From Diplocarpon mali (Eukaryota > Ascomycota > Leotiomycetes > Helotiales > Drepanopezizaceae): a stretch of DNA of 64,000 nt. Both the position numbers and the translations under genes were made by a program. Under the pieces are notes generated by a model. It searched no databases, was not told the origin of the DNA, and worked only from the letters and a program-made list of their open reading frames with translations. Every line of letters starts with the position of its first letter. Positions within the stretch are counted from its first letter, which is position 1. Positions 22,091-33,692 of the stretch are shown in pieces. The stretch is taken from positions 44,665 through 108,664 of the forward strand of contig JAENRP010000126.1 in NCBI GenBank assembly GCA_024741835.1, in the 5' to 3' direction.

Positions 22091-23812
22091 TCAAGGAATC
22101 TCTTCATCACTATCCTCCCCAAATCCGAAGCTAAACCCGCCGCTCTCCTGCTCATCATTCCTCGCGACATCTTGCCACTTCCTCTTCCCCTCCCACTTCC
22201 TTGCCACCTGCTCAAGCGCCTCCTCCAGCACCTCTGGAAACTCAGCCTTCATCCGCTCCACGAACATGCCATACGGATCGGTAACCTCCTTCCTGAATCC
22301 TGATACCTGGTCGGCCGTGTTCTCTTTCAAGAACGCCAATACACGTGGTAAATGCGCCTTTGGCACGAAATTCTGCGTAATGGCAATCGAAGCATCGAGG
22401 TTAACAACGAGGTGCCACCACCCACTCGGTACGTGCAGGACTTCTCCCTCACCACAGACCCCCTCGAGACAGCCGGGCGTCCTGCGGGCTTCGGCGTGGA
22501 AACCTAAGAGCCATTCGGCAATACTGAGAGGGGAGGTGACTTCGCTCTGGTCGGCCGATACGTAGACGCCTGGCGGTGGGGGGCTGGATGGAGAAGAAGG
22601 GAACATGATCCAGTACTTTGAGCCGCGGAGGACGGCGTTCCAGGCGCTGGTTGCGTTGGGGTCTTTGTGGTAGGTTGAGCCGCTGCGGGCAGGGCCTACG
22701 ATCAGCCATTTATCGTCTGGGCGCTGGTCGCCCAGGACGGCGAAATAGTCGTAGCCGAAGCAGGAAGGGGGCCAGTAAGAGGGCGAAGGATCCGATCTGT
22801 TGACTTCGAGACCCATTTTGGTAACGAAGCTGCGGTCAAAAAGATATAATGGACTCTCATCGCTGCTGTTGTTCATGTATGCAACGTAGTTGTTGAGGGT
22901 CCAATCCACGGCTTCAGCGCGGAACTTGACGCCGCCGTATTGTGATAGGAGGACGTCGGTGTCCCAAGCTTGGTAGACGGGCCATTCTCGGACTGGGGCT
23001 GTGAGTATGAAGGGTTTGTCGCTCCACTGCTCTGTGAACTCAACAGGAGTGAGATCCTCGATTCGGGGGATGGCATTGCTTTGGGGAATGTTGGTCGTGT
23101 AGGGGATTAGAGAGGTGTGGGTACAGAGGAAAGGTCTATAAAGTACATCTGAAAAGACGTTGCTACAAGCAATGTGAGAAGTTTGCTCTCTGGTGAGGTT
23201 GAGAAGAGTAGAACGCCATGTTCCTTGCCAGGTGAAAGAGCCTAACTTTGATACTGTTGACCTGTAATAGTCAGCCTTCTGTTTTGATATAGGAAAATGG
23301 CTTTTGCCTGATCTGGGCTCTGGTCATGAAGTGAGAAAAGCTCTGAGATATGGTCAATATTAATAGCCGCTGACAGCTCCACAGTATCTTTCATGAGTCA
23401 TTTAATCATCTCTTTCTGCACCAACAAGACCAACTCAAATACACAATGTTAATGGAAAATGCACCTACTCAATAAACAAAGTCTTCCACAGGTCATCAGA
23501 GCGGCAGAATGCATACAAGAACTTGCATGTAGACCCAAGCAAACGTAGCTTGTATGAGTCAAGATACTCCAGAAATATTGCCAAAATCTCATCTGAAAGT
23601 CCTGCAAGTAAGCCAATAGAATTTCTGGATATCTCCGTAGCGTTGTACAGATTTCCTAAAGGCTTAATGCCCAAGCAGTGATGTGGAATGGTTTGATGTG
23701 ACTCCTCCATAGATAGTGACTCAGTTTTATGGCCACCACTTCCGCCACTCATACTAGGTTCAGCTTCCTTAGTTGGGTAGACAATCTCTTCAGCAACGAC
23801 TGAAAGCTTCAT
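22091..23812 (-). CDS. F-box plus JmjC-domain protein (JMJD6-like Fe(II)/2-oxoglutarate oxygenase)
   Basis: Exon 1 is 23812-23469 and exon 2 is 23261-22091, giving about 504 aa. The 207-nt intron has donor GTAGGT, a GCTGACT branch point and acceptor TTACAG. Residues about 67-115 form an F-box (GLSDEILAIFLEYLDSYKLR, then CRSDDLWKTLF), the Skp1-binding element of SCF ubiquitin ligases. The C-terminal half is a JmjC cupin: the metal ligands H313 and D315 are in STYHKDPNATSAWN, and H398 is in PSGWWHLVVNL, matching the JMJD6-type HxD...H triad. All three ligands are present, so it should be catalytically competent. JmjC enzymes hydroxylate or demethylate proteins, or modify RNA; the substrate cannot be read from sequence. 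The tail is acidic and Glu/Gly-rich. The start at 23812 was chosen because an acceptor-like TCTACAG lies just upstream of it; ATG 23890 is the alternative. Confidence 0.85.
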
Positions 23813-24442
23813 GGCTTTCCAAGCCTGTAGAGTGTATACAGTCAACAAAGAGCAGTGACAAGAGTGAGACAGAACAGTGAATAGCCTCATGAAAGTTGGG
23901 ACAACAATCTGATGTGGTGGTGGGCGTGCAAAGAAGAGGCAATTCTTTGCTCTAATAACTGCTATAGACAGAACTCAGATGATGTGACCGGTTAACATTG
24001 AGATTTGTGCCTATTAGATGGGTTGGTGATATTCCATAGTAAAGACTTGATATCAATGTCATGATTCTGCTTTTAATAGGATGAGTTTTTCTCGCACAGC
24101 GGGAGGTGACTGGATCCCAAGCTATTCGCTTAGGTACTAGCTTCGAGCTTCCTTAGCGCCTTACGATTAAATTTTTGATATTAGTCTATGACCCCCCAAC
24201 TATCCCCATCCCTCGCCATCCGATTCCCAAATCACAGGACAATACACTCAGCTGCTAGATCCTATACGACTCTCGATTCCGGGAGTTTGGTTTCTAGTTT
24301 CTTCACAGCAATATCTCAAGTCGCAGGCTCTATACGAGACCACTGCGCATCAGCACCCCAACTCTCCTAACCAACTTCCACGACTTCTAGATCACAAGCT
24401 TAGCTTGCGATCTAGATACTCTCGCGAAGCGAAACCGCAATC
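23813..24442. promoter_or_regulatory. Divergent region between the F-box/JmjC gene and eIF4A
   Basis: About 630 bp separate the two starts. The part nearest eIF4A is pyrimidine-rich on the plus strand (24188-24370, many CCC/CTC runs), as is usual for highly expressed fungal genes, and ends in the hairpin at 24386-24416. The small open frame at 24188-24370 shows no coding signature. Confidence 0.5.
24386..24416 (+). promoter_or_regulatory. Inverted repeat 26 nt upstream of the eIF4A start codon
   Basis: The arms TCTAGATCACAAGC (24386-24399) and GCTTGCGATCTAGA (24403-24416) pair over 14 positions with one mismatch, leaving a 3-base TTA loop. As RNA this would be a stable stem in the 5' leader. 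A second small stem (TCGC-GAA-GCGA, 24422-24432) follows. Whether it is transcribed depends on the unknown transcription start site. Confidence 0.6.
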
Positions 24443-25888
24443 ATGGCCTCCGCCGATAAAGGTCTCGAGGAGATCCCAGAGGGTGAGCTTTCCCTGGACC
24501 CTTGCGAAAAGCACACCGCCACCAGAAGCTTTGCGCACAATCGGAAAATGATCGCTGATGAAGATTCTCTACAGGACAGATCGAGTCCAACTACGATGAG
24601 ACCGTTGACTCCTTCGACGCCATGGAGCTGAAGCCCGAACTTCTTCGAGGTACGACCTGAGATTGACAATATCTGAGCGATAAGGTGTTAATTTTGGATT
24701 CAGGTGTCTACGCCTACGGTTTCGAGCGCCCCTCGGCCATTCAACAGCGCGCTATCCTCCCCGTCATCAGCGGTAAGTCCTCGACTATGGCTACGGTGCT
24801 TGGGCCCTGGCTGATGGTTCTGCAGGTCGCGATGTCATTGCGCAAGCTCAATCTGGAACCGGAAAGACCGCCACTTTCTCGATCTCTGTCCTTCAAAAGC
24901 TCGACCCCACCGTCAAGCAATGCCAAGCTTTGATCCTCGCCCCAACCCGTGAGTTGGCTCAGCAAATCCAAAAGGTCGTCGTTGCTATCGGAGACTTCAT
25001 GAACATCGAGTGCCATGCTTGCATTGGTGGTACCAGCGTTCGTGATGACATGAAGGCTCTTCAGGATGGCCCTCACATTGTTGTCGGTACCCCTGGACGT
25101 GTCCACGACATGATCCAACGCCGATTCTTGAAGACCGACAGCATGAAGATGTTCGTTCTTGACGAGGCTGATGAGATGCTTTCCGTAAGTTTGGCATTTC
25201 TCGAGGTATGCGAAATATACTGACATGATCACAGCGCGGGTTCACCGAGCAAATCTACGATGTCTTCCAACTCCTCCCTCAGTCCACCCAGGTCGTCCTA
25301 CTCTCCGCTACCATGCCGCAGGATGTCCTCGAGGTCACTACCAAATTCATGCGTGACCCCGTCCGTATTTTGGTCAAGAAGGCCGAACTTACCCTCGAAG
25401 GTATCAAGCAATTCTACATTGCCGTCGAGAAGGAGGACTGGAAGTTAGATACTCTTTCCGATCTCTACGAAACTGTTACCATCACACAAGCAGTTATCTT
25501 CTGCAACACCCGCAGAAAGGTCGATTGGCTCACTGACAAGCTTACCGCCCGTGACTTTACTGTCTCCGCCATGCACGGTGATATGGACCAGGGTCAGCGT
25601 GACTTGATCATGAAGGAGTTCCGATCTGGTTCTTCCCGGGTCCTGATCGCTACCGATCTGTTGGCCCGTGGTATCGATGTCCAACAAGTTTCTCTAGTCA
25701 TCAACTACGATCTCCCAGCCAACCGTGAAAACTATATCCACAGAATCGGCCGTGGAGGACGTTTCGGACGTAAGGGTGTTGCGATCAACTTTGTTACCGC
25801 CGAGGATGTGCGCATGATGAGAGAAATCGAGCAATTCTACAGCACTCAAATCGAGGAGATGCCTATGAATGTTGCTGATCTTATCTAA
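24443..25888 (+). CDS. tif1: eIF4A, ATP-dependent DEAD-box RNA helicase, translation initiation
   Basis: Five exons: 24443-24482, 24575-24649, 24704-24772, 24826-25184 and 25235-25888, giving 398 aa, the usual eIF4A length. All introns (92, 54, 53, 50 nt) have GT...AG ends and keep the frame. The helicase motifs are all present in order: the Q motif ([13 protein letters not shown]), Walker A AQSGTGKT (residues 69-76), PTRELA, TPGR, DEAD (174-177), SAT (205-207), ARGIDVQQV and HRIGRGGR. The C-terminus [11 protein letters not shown] is diagnostic for eIF4A rather than eIF4A3/Fal1. eIF4A acts in eIF4F to unwind mRNA 5' leaders in the cytoplasm. The first three exons are very short, a pattern I recall in other filamentous ascomycete eIF4A genes. 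Confidence 0.97.
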
Positions 25889-26542
25889 GCGTTGTAATTC
25901 TCATTCAGACGATAGGTAATCACATTTCTGGCATACTCAGTGGTGCTGAAACAAAGTATCTGTGTCAAGAACCCTCGTTAGGGTTGTGATAGCGAGCATG
26001 GTGGTTCGCCCGCGTGCGGGGATCAATTGGGCGGCACAAAAGTTGCTGCATTATTGCGGCTCCGGCTTTCTTGCTTCTTTGTTCGGCAATTTGCCAACCC
26101 TAGAAGGTTGGGAGATGCGTTCTGCATTTTCGGGCACCTTCTGCGTATGTGAGGATTTGCTTTGGTCATCTCGCATGCGTCCTGTCATGTGGGTCTTATT
26201 CTACTGGGCTGTAATAAAATTCAGCTTTAGGGATGCGGGCTGAAAGGATGGGTGCTGTGGTGTTTTTTCTCGTGGCAAGGCAGAATTAAAACCAAAAAAA
26301 TGCATTTGTTTTTCTTTTGGAGGTGAAGTAAAGTACTGAGTATCTCAAGCGAGTCGCCCCTTCTTCCTGTGGTTCTTGGCGTCTTCAAACAACATCACAC
26401 CTCGCAGCCTACTCTTTGCAGAGTTTTCCACGGTATTCACAAACTACGATTTGACCTTGTTTCCCTCCCTATATTCCAGATCCTACGCGCGCGCTTGATA
26501 TCACTGCTGCCTCTGCGCTCAAACCTCAAATGAGTTTAAAGC
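25889..26542. other. Intergenic region between eIF4A and the coiled-coil gene
   Basis: Contains the eIF4A 3' UTR and the promoter of the downstream gene. The 93-codon open frame at 25962-26243 has no protein-like features. A pyrimidine-rich stretch lies near 26350-26400. Confidence 0.5.
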
Positions 26543-28142
26543 ATGTCTGCGCCAGGACCTCAACAACTTTCTCCCAGCATCGGAGGTGTAGCTGTGGGAA
26601 AGATATGGGGTACGCAGCTTCGTAGAGAGCATGCGGCTTTGCAGAAGCAGGTCAGCGACATCGCTACGCAGCGGGATACTGACCTCTCTAACTACGAACG
26701 GAGATTGGAGGATGTTAATCAGCAGATCGTAGCTCTCCAAAACAGATTGGACGGTTTGGAACGTACGCGAGTTGAACATGATCTTCGGGTGAAGAAGCAG
26801 GAAGAGAGGATCGAGGAGAGAATCGAGACCTCTGTCAAGGAGCTGCTGGCTATTCGTGGTTTGCCTACAGGTTGGTCTGTCGCACGCGGTATGGAAAAGC
26901 TCTGGCTGAAATCTTACAGACCGAGTCGACACAATCATGGCGACGCCTGCTATGAGAGATGACTCGCCTCCAGCACAAGGTGAAATCGGATACGAAGGTC
27001 GGTCAAGGATGTCCTCTCTTTCTTGACGGCAGACTAATTATGCAGATGAACCACGGCCATCCAACGAAACAGCAGCTGGTGGCGTTCGTACGAGAGGAAC
27101 CCCACGCCTCGCAAACCGGAAATCATCGATCTTAGGTCAGAACATCTTGGTCCCGAACCCTTCAATAACTGTCGCCGAAAATCTTCGCCTCGCACAGGCG
27201 TCTGGCACAACTGTTATAAACGGCGAAGCCTCAAAGAAATCCTTCACCCCCGCCCGCCATGCAAACTTCAACTCTGTAGCAGCGATCAACAGCCGGAAGC
27301 GACCCACCACAAGCCGTCCTTCAATTGATGAGCTTCCCCACTCTTCTCCTGCAATGATAAGAAGTAGAAGCAGTTCACAACAGCTCAAAGAGTTCAGAAG
27401 AGTGGCTCCGCTTCCAAATTCGCGCGCACCTCAGCCAGTTGCACCTAGATCGGTGCCAATCAAAATCCCCAGACTTTCACAAAACCGTCGCTCCTTCAAA
27501 GCATACTATGAAAGCACCAGCGTAATTCATGCCAGTCTCGACATCAAGGACGAGGCATCTGACCATGCTTTTGTCGCAGCTTTCATCAAGGGGATTCAGA
27601 AAAAAACTGATGCTGAGGCGCTTGTCAATGGCCTACAGCAATTCTGTCTGACAAGAAATAATATAGATGGTACGACTGAGGTGCTTTGCTGGTGGGATGA
27701 GATACAGGAAGGTATACAAAACGCTGGGTTGAACATTGGCGGGCAGCCAAGTCACAATACATCGACAAATACTGCAAATCGAATTTCAATGGACGCACCA
27801 AATACAGGTAAACGCCAAAAAGCAATCGCTCCACTGAGGTCTTCTGAAATGCCTCTCGAGGCTGAGGCTTCCAGTGCTGCCAGCCATGGCTCTGCTAGGA
27901 ATCTAGGCCAATACGGCAGAGGTAGACCTGCTCGAACTGCTGCTGAGCTTAGCATCAACGCCCGTAATGACACAGTCAAAACCGAGAAGCTGTCAGCGTC
28001 CTCCTTCGCAGGTCAAACGCCTAGCACAGACAAAGAAAAGGCATTTGATTTGACTGGAATATCAAAGGCGAGCTTAGCAAAGACCCGGGCTGTCGGAACG
28101 CAAGGAGGTAAGAGGGGTGACAAGCGGAAGTCTAAAAGATGA
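26543..28142 (+). CDS. Coiled-coil protein of unknown function (500 aa, three exons)
   Basis: Exons are 26543-26870, 26920-26997 and 27046-28142. Both introns are short (49 and 48 nt) with phase 1 joins that keep the frame. Residues about 28-105 form a heptad-rich coiled coil (REHAALQKQVSDIATQRDTD to RVKKQEERIEERIETSVKEL). The middle is basic and Ser/Pro-rich. Residues about 260-340 look folded (KAYYESTSVIHASLDIKDEA, then FVAAFIKGIQKKTDAEALVN and LCWWDEIQEGIQNAGL). The tail is basic, ending GGKRGDKRKSKR, a likely nuclear localisation signal. I do not recognise the family. A coiled coil followed by a basic tail suggests a nuclear complex component, which is inference. It converges with the S9 peptidase gene. 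Confidence 0.8.
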
Positions 28143-28572
28143 CTGAGCACTGTAGGGACGCATCCGCGTGGGACTGCAGGTCGTTGGCTTGGCATCTCTC
28201 GGGCTTTATTGCGCATGGATGGCCGATCAACTGTGGATGCTGTGGTGAGGATTAACTACATGATCTTGGGTTGCTGTCGTTGACTGATGGCAAGATGGGA
28301 TAGTTTTGCTGCCATATCGAATTGATATGGACGGACTGTTTGTTGTACGACTGATTTTTGTGCTCATACGACAAATGTAGCTGATTCCTAGGAGCTTACA
28401 GGAACCGAGGGCAGAATCTCAAATGAAACATATAGCAAGCTGAACACAGCCTCAGCGTGGAAAGCAAAATGTGAGCTGTAGTAGGTCAAGTCACGAATTC
28501 TTTCAGAGTACTTGCTAAAGCTTTTAACTTCAAACCCAACAAACGCCTCGTACATCATCTCCGCTCGCAGCA
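28143..28572. other. Convergent 3' region
   Basis: About 430 bp between the stops of the coiled-coil gene (+) and the S9 peptidase (-), expected to hold both 3' UTRs. I see no coding frame or repeat. Confidence 0.5.
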
Positions 28573-31046
28573 TTAATGTCTTCTAGTACCAACCCTGTCT
28601 CCCTTGACTCTCACACTGAGCTCTTCATCTTGCTTCTTTGTGATACCGCTATACTTGTTGATCCAGTCCAGTACAGTCTTATGCCACAGCAGCGAGTTTT
28701 CGGGTTTGAGAACCCACTGAAACGGTGTTAGTGATCCGACCAAACTTGTGTTCCATCTTGGGGACTAGATAAAATGTAAGCAATTATACTGACATGATTC
28801 TCATCACTAAACGTCAGAAACTTGCTCTCCACCCCCCTACTCTGCAACACGTTGAACGTCGCCAGTCCCTCTCCAATCGGCAGCCTGTAGTCCAGCTCGT
28901 TGTGGATGATCAGATGTGGCGTCGCCCACTGAAATGCGGTCAGCTTTTTCCTGTCTCTCCGGACATGCTTCGAGGTCTCCAATCCTAATACGAAATCCTG
29001 ATACGTGTCTTGAGACCCGAGATCTGAGATCTAGGATCTGAAAGGAAGACAATAGAGGAAATAGACGAGGATATATACATACCTCCCCCGTATACTTGCT
29101 TGGATCCCACCTCTCATACCCCTCTCTATTCTCCCACAGCGTGCCCCCGAAATCATGCAAGGGGAAAAAAAGCTCTTCAGACGCGTATTGGTTCAGGGTG
29201 CAGAAGACGCCGTCGTGCGTTACGAGGGCGCAGAACTTGCGTCCTAGAGGGTGTCCCTGGATCCAGTTTATCATGTAGCCGCCGTAGGAGGCGCCGAGGG
29301 CGACGGCGCGCGTGGTGTCGACGTAGTGAAGGTTGGCCTCGATGTACTCGAATCCCTTCTCGAGATCTATGTATGGCCGGCCACCCCAGTTGTTTTTGAT
29401 TCCGTTTTGGAGGGCCATGCCGTACCCGGAACTCCCAGTAGGGTTGGGCGTTACAACTACGTAGCCTTGCTCTGCGTAGATGAGGGGATTCCAGCGCGTG
29501 GACCAGCTCTCGTTCCAGGCGCCTTGGGGCTTGGGGGTGTTAGCGGAATTTGAAAGGGTGTGAAAGAAGACTTGGGAGCTTACGCCGCCGTGGATTAGGT
29601 ATGCCAATGGATACTTCTTCTTGGGGTCGAAGTCCGAGGGCTTGATGAGCCAGGCGTGGATATATTGATCCTCTGCCCCCGCATACCAGAACTCGTCAAC
29701 CTGAGCTTGGGAAATGCCGAGCGATACCCCGCCTTTAAAACTGGACGAGATGATTGATCTCTCGCTTGGCCTGGCCGGGTTGAGGACGGACCAGATGCTG
29801 TTGTCAACGAGAGAGCTGCTGTTGACAAACAGCCGGTTGTTGGGTAGAAGCTCGACACTTGACACAGCACCCTCGTGCGTTAAAGCTACTGGCAGATCTT
29901 GTGCTTGGTATGGTGAAGCAGGGATTTTGAAGAGCTTGCCGCGGCCGTTCTCCTCGGCTGTTACGTAGAGCTCTTCTCCATCTTCGCTCCAGGTGATTCC
30001 TTCTGGCTTCAAGTCCCAGCGGCCCTCACCGTCAGGGGTCTCATAGAATTCTTGGACGTTGGAGAGATCTGTGATGTCTGGTAGGAGGAGGAGTCTGGGT
30101 TTGTCGCTTTCGTATTGCTGGCTCTTCATTCTGGTGAAAGCTACTGATTTTGCGTTCGGTGAGAATACTGGGGAGCCACTGTATCCCTTGAGGTTCCTAG
30201 TCTTGACCAATTGTGGAGGTGGAGCTCTGGCCTCTGTGAATGTCTGGAGAGGAATATAATAGAGATTTGTTTTGGTCGTTGTGGCATCATTTAGGTTGGG
30301 ATCCTTTGCAACAAAGACAATACCGTTCTTGCTGACATCGAAATCTCCCTTCCCACCAAACGGGGGGACTGGAGATTCAAGAGAAAAGTTATGACCTGCT
30401 AGAGCATTTGTCAATTGAGCTACAACCATCCAACGTGCTCCCTGAGACTTCTTCAGTGTGGTATACCAAATAGCGTTAGTATTCTCCGTCACATAGGCAT
30501 CCCAGTGTCTGACAAATAGCTTTTCATAGATCTTGCCCGTCGTAAGAGGCTTCTCGAAATTGTCAGCATTGTAAAGCTCGCCCGAGGGAGTGGCTAAGCC
30601 AGTGACGACGAGTGCTATGGTTTTCGAGTCCAGGTGGGTAACCTTGAGGTTTTCGACCGAGCCATTAAACATTGCGATCTGTTCTGGTCTGCTCTTATCA
30701 ATCTCCAGTACTCGCAATACAACCTCAAGACTTACTCGTGGTCCAAGTTCTCAGCATCAGCCAACATCAAACTGGTAGTCCCCTTCTCCCCAGCCCTCAA
30801 CCACAATACCAAGTTCTTCTCCCCCAACCAAGTTGGTTCACTGTCATTCTTATCATCTGTAAAGACTTTCGTCTGCCCCGTTTTGACATCTAGCAGTCGA
30901 ATCTCGACGGATTTGCTGTGCGATTGAAAACTCCAGGTTTGGACTGTAAACAAGGCTAATGTCCCATCGGCATTCGGAGCTGCTGCGGATCGTCGAGGGG
31001 CTGAGAGCAAAACCTCTGGGGTGAACTTTTCTGCGCGGACTGTCAT
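28573..31046 (-). CDS. S9-family serine peptidase, dipeptidyl-peptidase V-like, without a signal peptide
   Basis: Four exons: 31046-30736, 30688-29083, 28928-28794 and 28716-28573, giving 731 aa, normal for DPP-V. The N-terminal part is a beta-propeller-like region with repeated SxPxFSPxxxxVAF-type blades (SGSPVFSPNAKSVAFTRM). The C-terminal alpha/beta-hydrolase domain holds the triad: S571 in GASYGGYM, D652 in HNELDYRLP and H684 in FSDENH. The intron after DENH splits the conserved DENHWVLKPENS segment exactly, supporting the model. DPP-V enzymes release X-Ala and similar dipeptides. Canonical fungal DPP-V is secreted, but this protein starts MTVRAEKFTPEVLLSAPRRS with no hydrophobic signal, so it is probably intracellular. 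The first intron boundary (acceptor AGCAG at 30689) has a one-codon alternative. Confidence 0.9.
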
Positions 31047-31630
31047 GGTGGATATACATGAAGCTGCAGAGATTTCGTTTTACATTGACTGCAAAGGCAT
31101 TATATTAACAGTAGATGCGATGCAGCTCATGGGGGGTTGTATACATACAAAGCGTATATGGGGAGCCCTTGAAAGCTAGAGCTCGCTCGGCCCCCGCTTA
31201 ACGCCTTCTGCCGCTGTGGCGCGTAAAGTGTAATTGTCGATCGTGGAAGCCATTATAAGATACAAACTCATTCTATATAATATAATCAAACGAAGTCCTG
31301 GAAGCTTGGATTTACGCAGTAGACAACTCAGGGGTGTAGCTTTACGCTGTTCAATAGGAGTTTCTACATTCTGTTACTAAAATGGCTGTGGAGCTGGAAC
31401 TGCAAGGTCATCAGCCACAGATCATAACCGTACCTAAATGTTTCTGAGCCAACTGGACACCACTCTATCAACATCCCAAACACTAGCTTGCGCTTTCAGC
31501 ATTCTATTCATAGTCCTATATCAATGACTGCCTAAAAGTCCCGATCACTCTACCCGTCAAGAATCCGTCAGGATTTACACGTACGAGAGCCTCGAGAGCT
31601 TCTTCCAAAAACGACACATCTCTTAACATA
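31047..31630. promoter_or_regulatory. Divergent region between the S9 peptidase and the kinase
   Basis: About 584 bp between the two starts. It contains AT-rich blocks (31258-31290, TATATAATATAATC) that could serve as promoter elements. No open frame has coding character. Confidence 0.45.
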
Positions 31631-32975
31631 ATGGCACAATACTTCCATGACCTCGTATACACACTTACGAACTGTATGAGCTGTTTCCCCGGCTCTCCGC
31701 AGCTGAAGATTAATAGCAGGAGTTTCAAGATTCTGCGGTTACTAGGAGAAGTATGCAGTCTAGCCAGCTCTAGGAGCTCAAGAACCGGCTGACATTTCGC
31801 AATAGGGAGGATTTTCATACGTCTACTTAGTCCAAGATACCAGCAATGAAGCCCTTTACGCACTAAAGAAGATACGATGTCCATTCGGCCAGGAGTCCGT
31901 GGCGCAGGCGATGAAAGAGGTCGAGGCGTACGCGCTCTTCTCTCCCCATCCCAACATCATCCGGAGCGTCGACTACTGCGTATCCTCTGACCGCTCAGAC
32001 CCAGGCGCGAAGACGGTTTATATCTTGCTGCCGTACTATCGTAGGGGTAATCTGCAGGATATCATCAACGCGAATCTGGTCAACCATACCAAGTTTCCGG
32101 AGCGGAGGCTGATGGTGCTGTTCCTGGGTGTATGCAAGGCATTGAAGGCTATGCACGATTACAAGTCTGGGGGAGATCCGGGTGGAGCCACGACCCAGAT
32201 GAAGGCGAAGAATGCTCGCACAGATGCGATGCAGGCGGATCAAGACACGGTGGAGGAGAGCGAGCACAGGAGAGGACGACAAAAGAGCAGAGAGGTCGAC
32301 CCCGACAGCGAGCAGCAAGAACCGCTGATGGATGGGGAGGCTGCTCGGAGTCAAGTAGGCGTTGCGCCAAGCGGCATCAAAGCATACGCGCATAGGGACA
32401 TCAAGCCAGGTAAGGAGGGCACTCGGGGCGTCAAGAAATGCATCTAACGAACGGCAGGCAATATCATGATCGACGATGATGGGGAACAACCGATTCTCAT
32501 GGATCTCGGATCGCTAGCTCCTTCGCCGACGCCAATTACCTCGAGATCTCTGGCCCTGGCCGTTCAAGACCAGGCAGCCGAGCACTCCACTATGCCTTAC
32601 CGTGCTCCAGAGCTCTTTGACGTCAAAACAGGCAGCACGATCGATACCAAAGTCGACATCTGGTCCCTGGGATGCACGCTCTACGCTTGTCTAGTCGGCA
32701 AATCCCCTTTCGAGATGCGAAGTGACGAGACGGGAGGAAGTTTGAGTATCTGTGTGCTGGGAGGAGACTGGAGGTTCCCAGATGAAGGCGCGGGAGGAAA
32801 GAAGAAAGTTGTCAATCAGCCCGGCCAGAGTGAGGATAGCGAGATTTGTGAGAGTATAAGGGAGGTGGTGAGGAAGTGTTTGAAGGTTGAGCCGGCTGAG
32901 CGGCCGGATGTGAATGAGTTGATTGAGATCGTGGAGTCGGTCATTGGGGAGCTACCAGAGGACGGGTCATCCTAG
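31631..32975 (+). CDS. Serine/threonine protein kinase, STK16/Env7 family
   Basis: Three exons: 31631-31750, 31806-32409 and 32458-32975, giving 413 aa. The start at 31631 gives the Cys-containing N-terminus typical of the family (MAQYFHDLVYTLTNCMSCFP), where STK16 relatives are lipid-modified. The first intron falls exactly in the glycine loop (LLGE/GGFSYVYLVQD). Catalytic features: K61 (YALKKI), HRD at 236-238 in HRDIKPGN, and DLG at 257-259 in MDLGS instead of DFG. The DLGS variant is normal for STK16. An insert of about 70 charged residues (about 152-222, rich in Lys, Glu, Asp and Gln) sits just before the HRD loop. Family members act at Golgi or vacuole membranes. Confidence 0.9.
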
Positions 32976-33692
32976 CTTCGGTGCTGACCTTGTAAAACAA
33001 AACTGGAGTGGGAGTTTCGGAGTTAGGAGCTGGGACTGCGAGGTGAGGAATTGATTTTGTTTTGGAAAGCGACGGTGATCTACAATGATGCTATGTGGCT
33101 GAATACTTCGAGACGTTCATGGATAGGAAGCTGTCCATGAAAGTGTATTAAGATCTATGGTGGCAAGTGCCTCGCAAGCCAGATCTTAGCTCCTAGAAGA
33201 AGAGTGTAGAGTAAGAGATAGTTAACTGTCAGACCAGCTCTAGTAGGAATTGGTAGATCATTTAGGCTGTCCATGTCGCTTTGAAAAAGACGGCATTCAT
33301 CTCCTGCTGCAAAACTATTACGAATGAGACCGGTTAGAGTGCTCTTGTTAACGTTGCGCCAGGAGATGTTTATATGCGTGAGAAAGCTTCTTTGCTTTGT
33401 GCCCATAAGGCTCGTTGCCCATCTGAACTCGAGAAAAGGATATGTCCAGTTCTCCGCTCAATGCTTTTTCTGCACCACCACCGCTATCATTGTTTAAGTC
33501 GAGTTCGTTTCATTTCGTGAAAAAGGGGGCTTCATGTCAATTCCCCACAGCCTCCCAGCTCCCAAAACACCCCCCCCCCCCCAATCCGCCGATCCTAGTA
33601 CACATTTTGGTATACAATGTCCATCTGGACCGATCACCAACCCAAACGCCTCTCTCAAACATGCGAATCCTACAACCCAAGTGCCATCCCTC
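32976..33692. other. Convergent 3' region between the kinase and bna1
   Basis: About 720 bp with no supported gene. A run of 13-14 C residues lies near 33577-33590. Open frames at 33442-33696 and 33534-33926 overlap bna1 in antisense and look like shadows. Confidence 0.5.
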
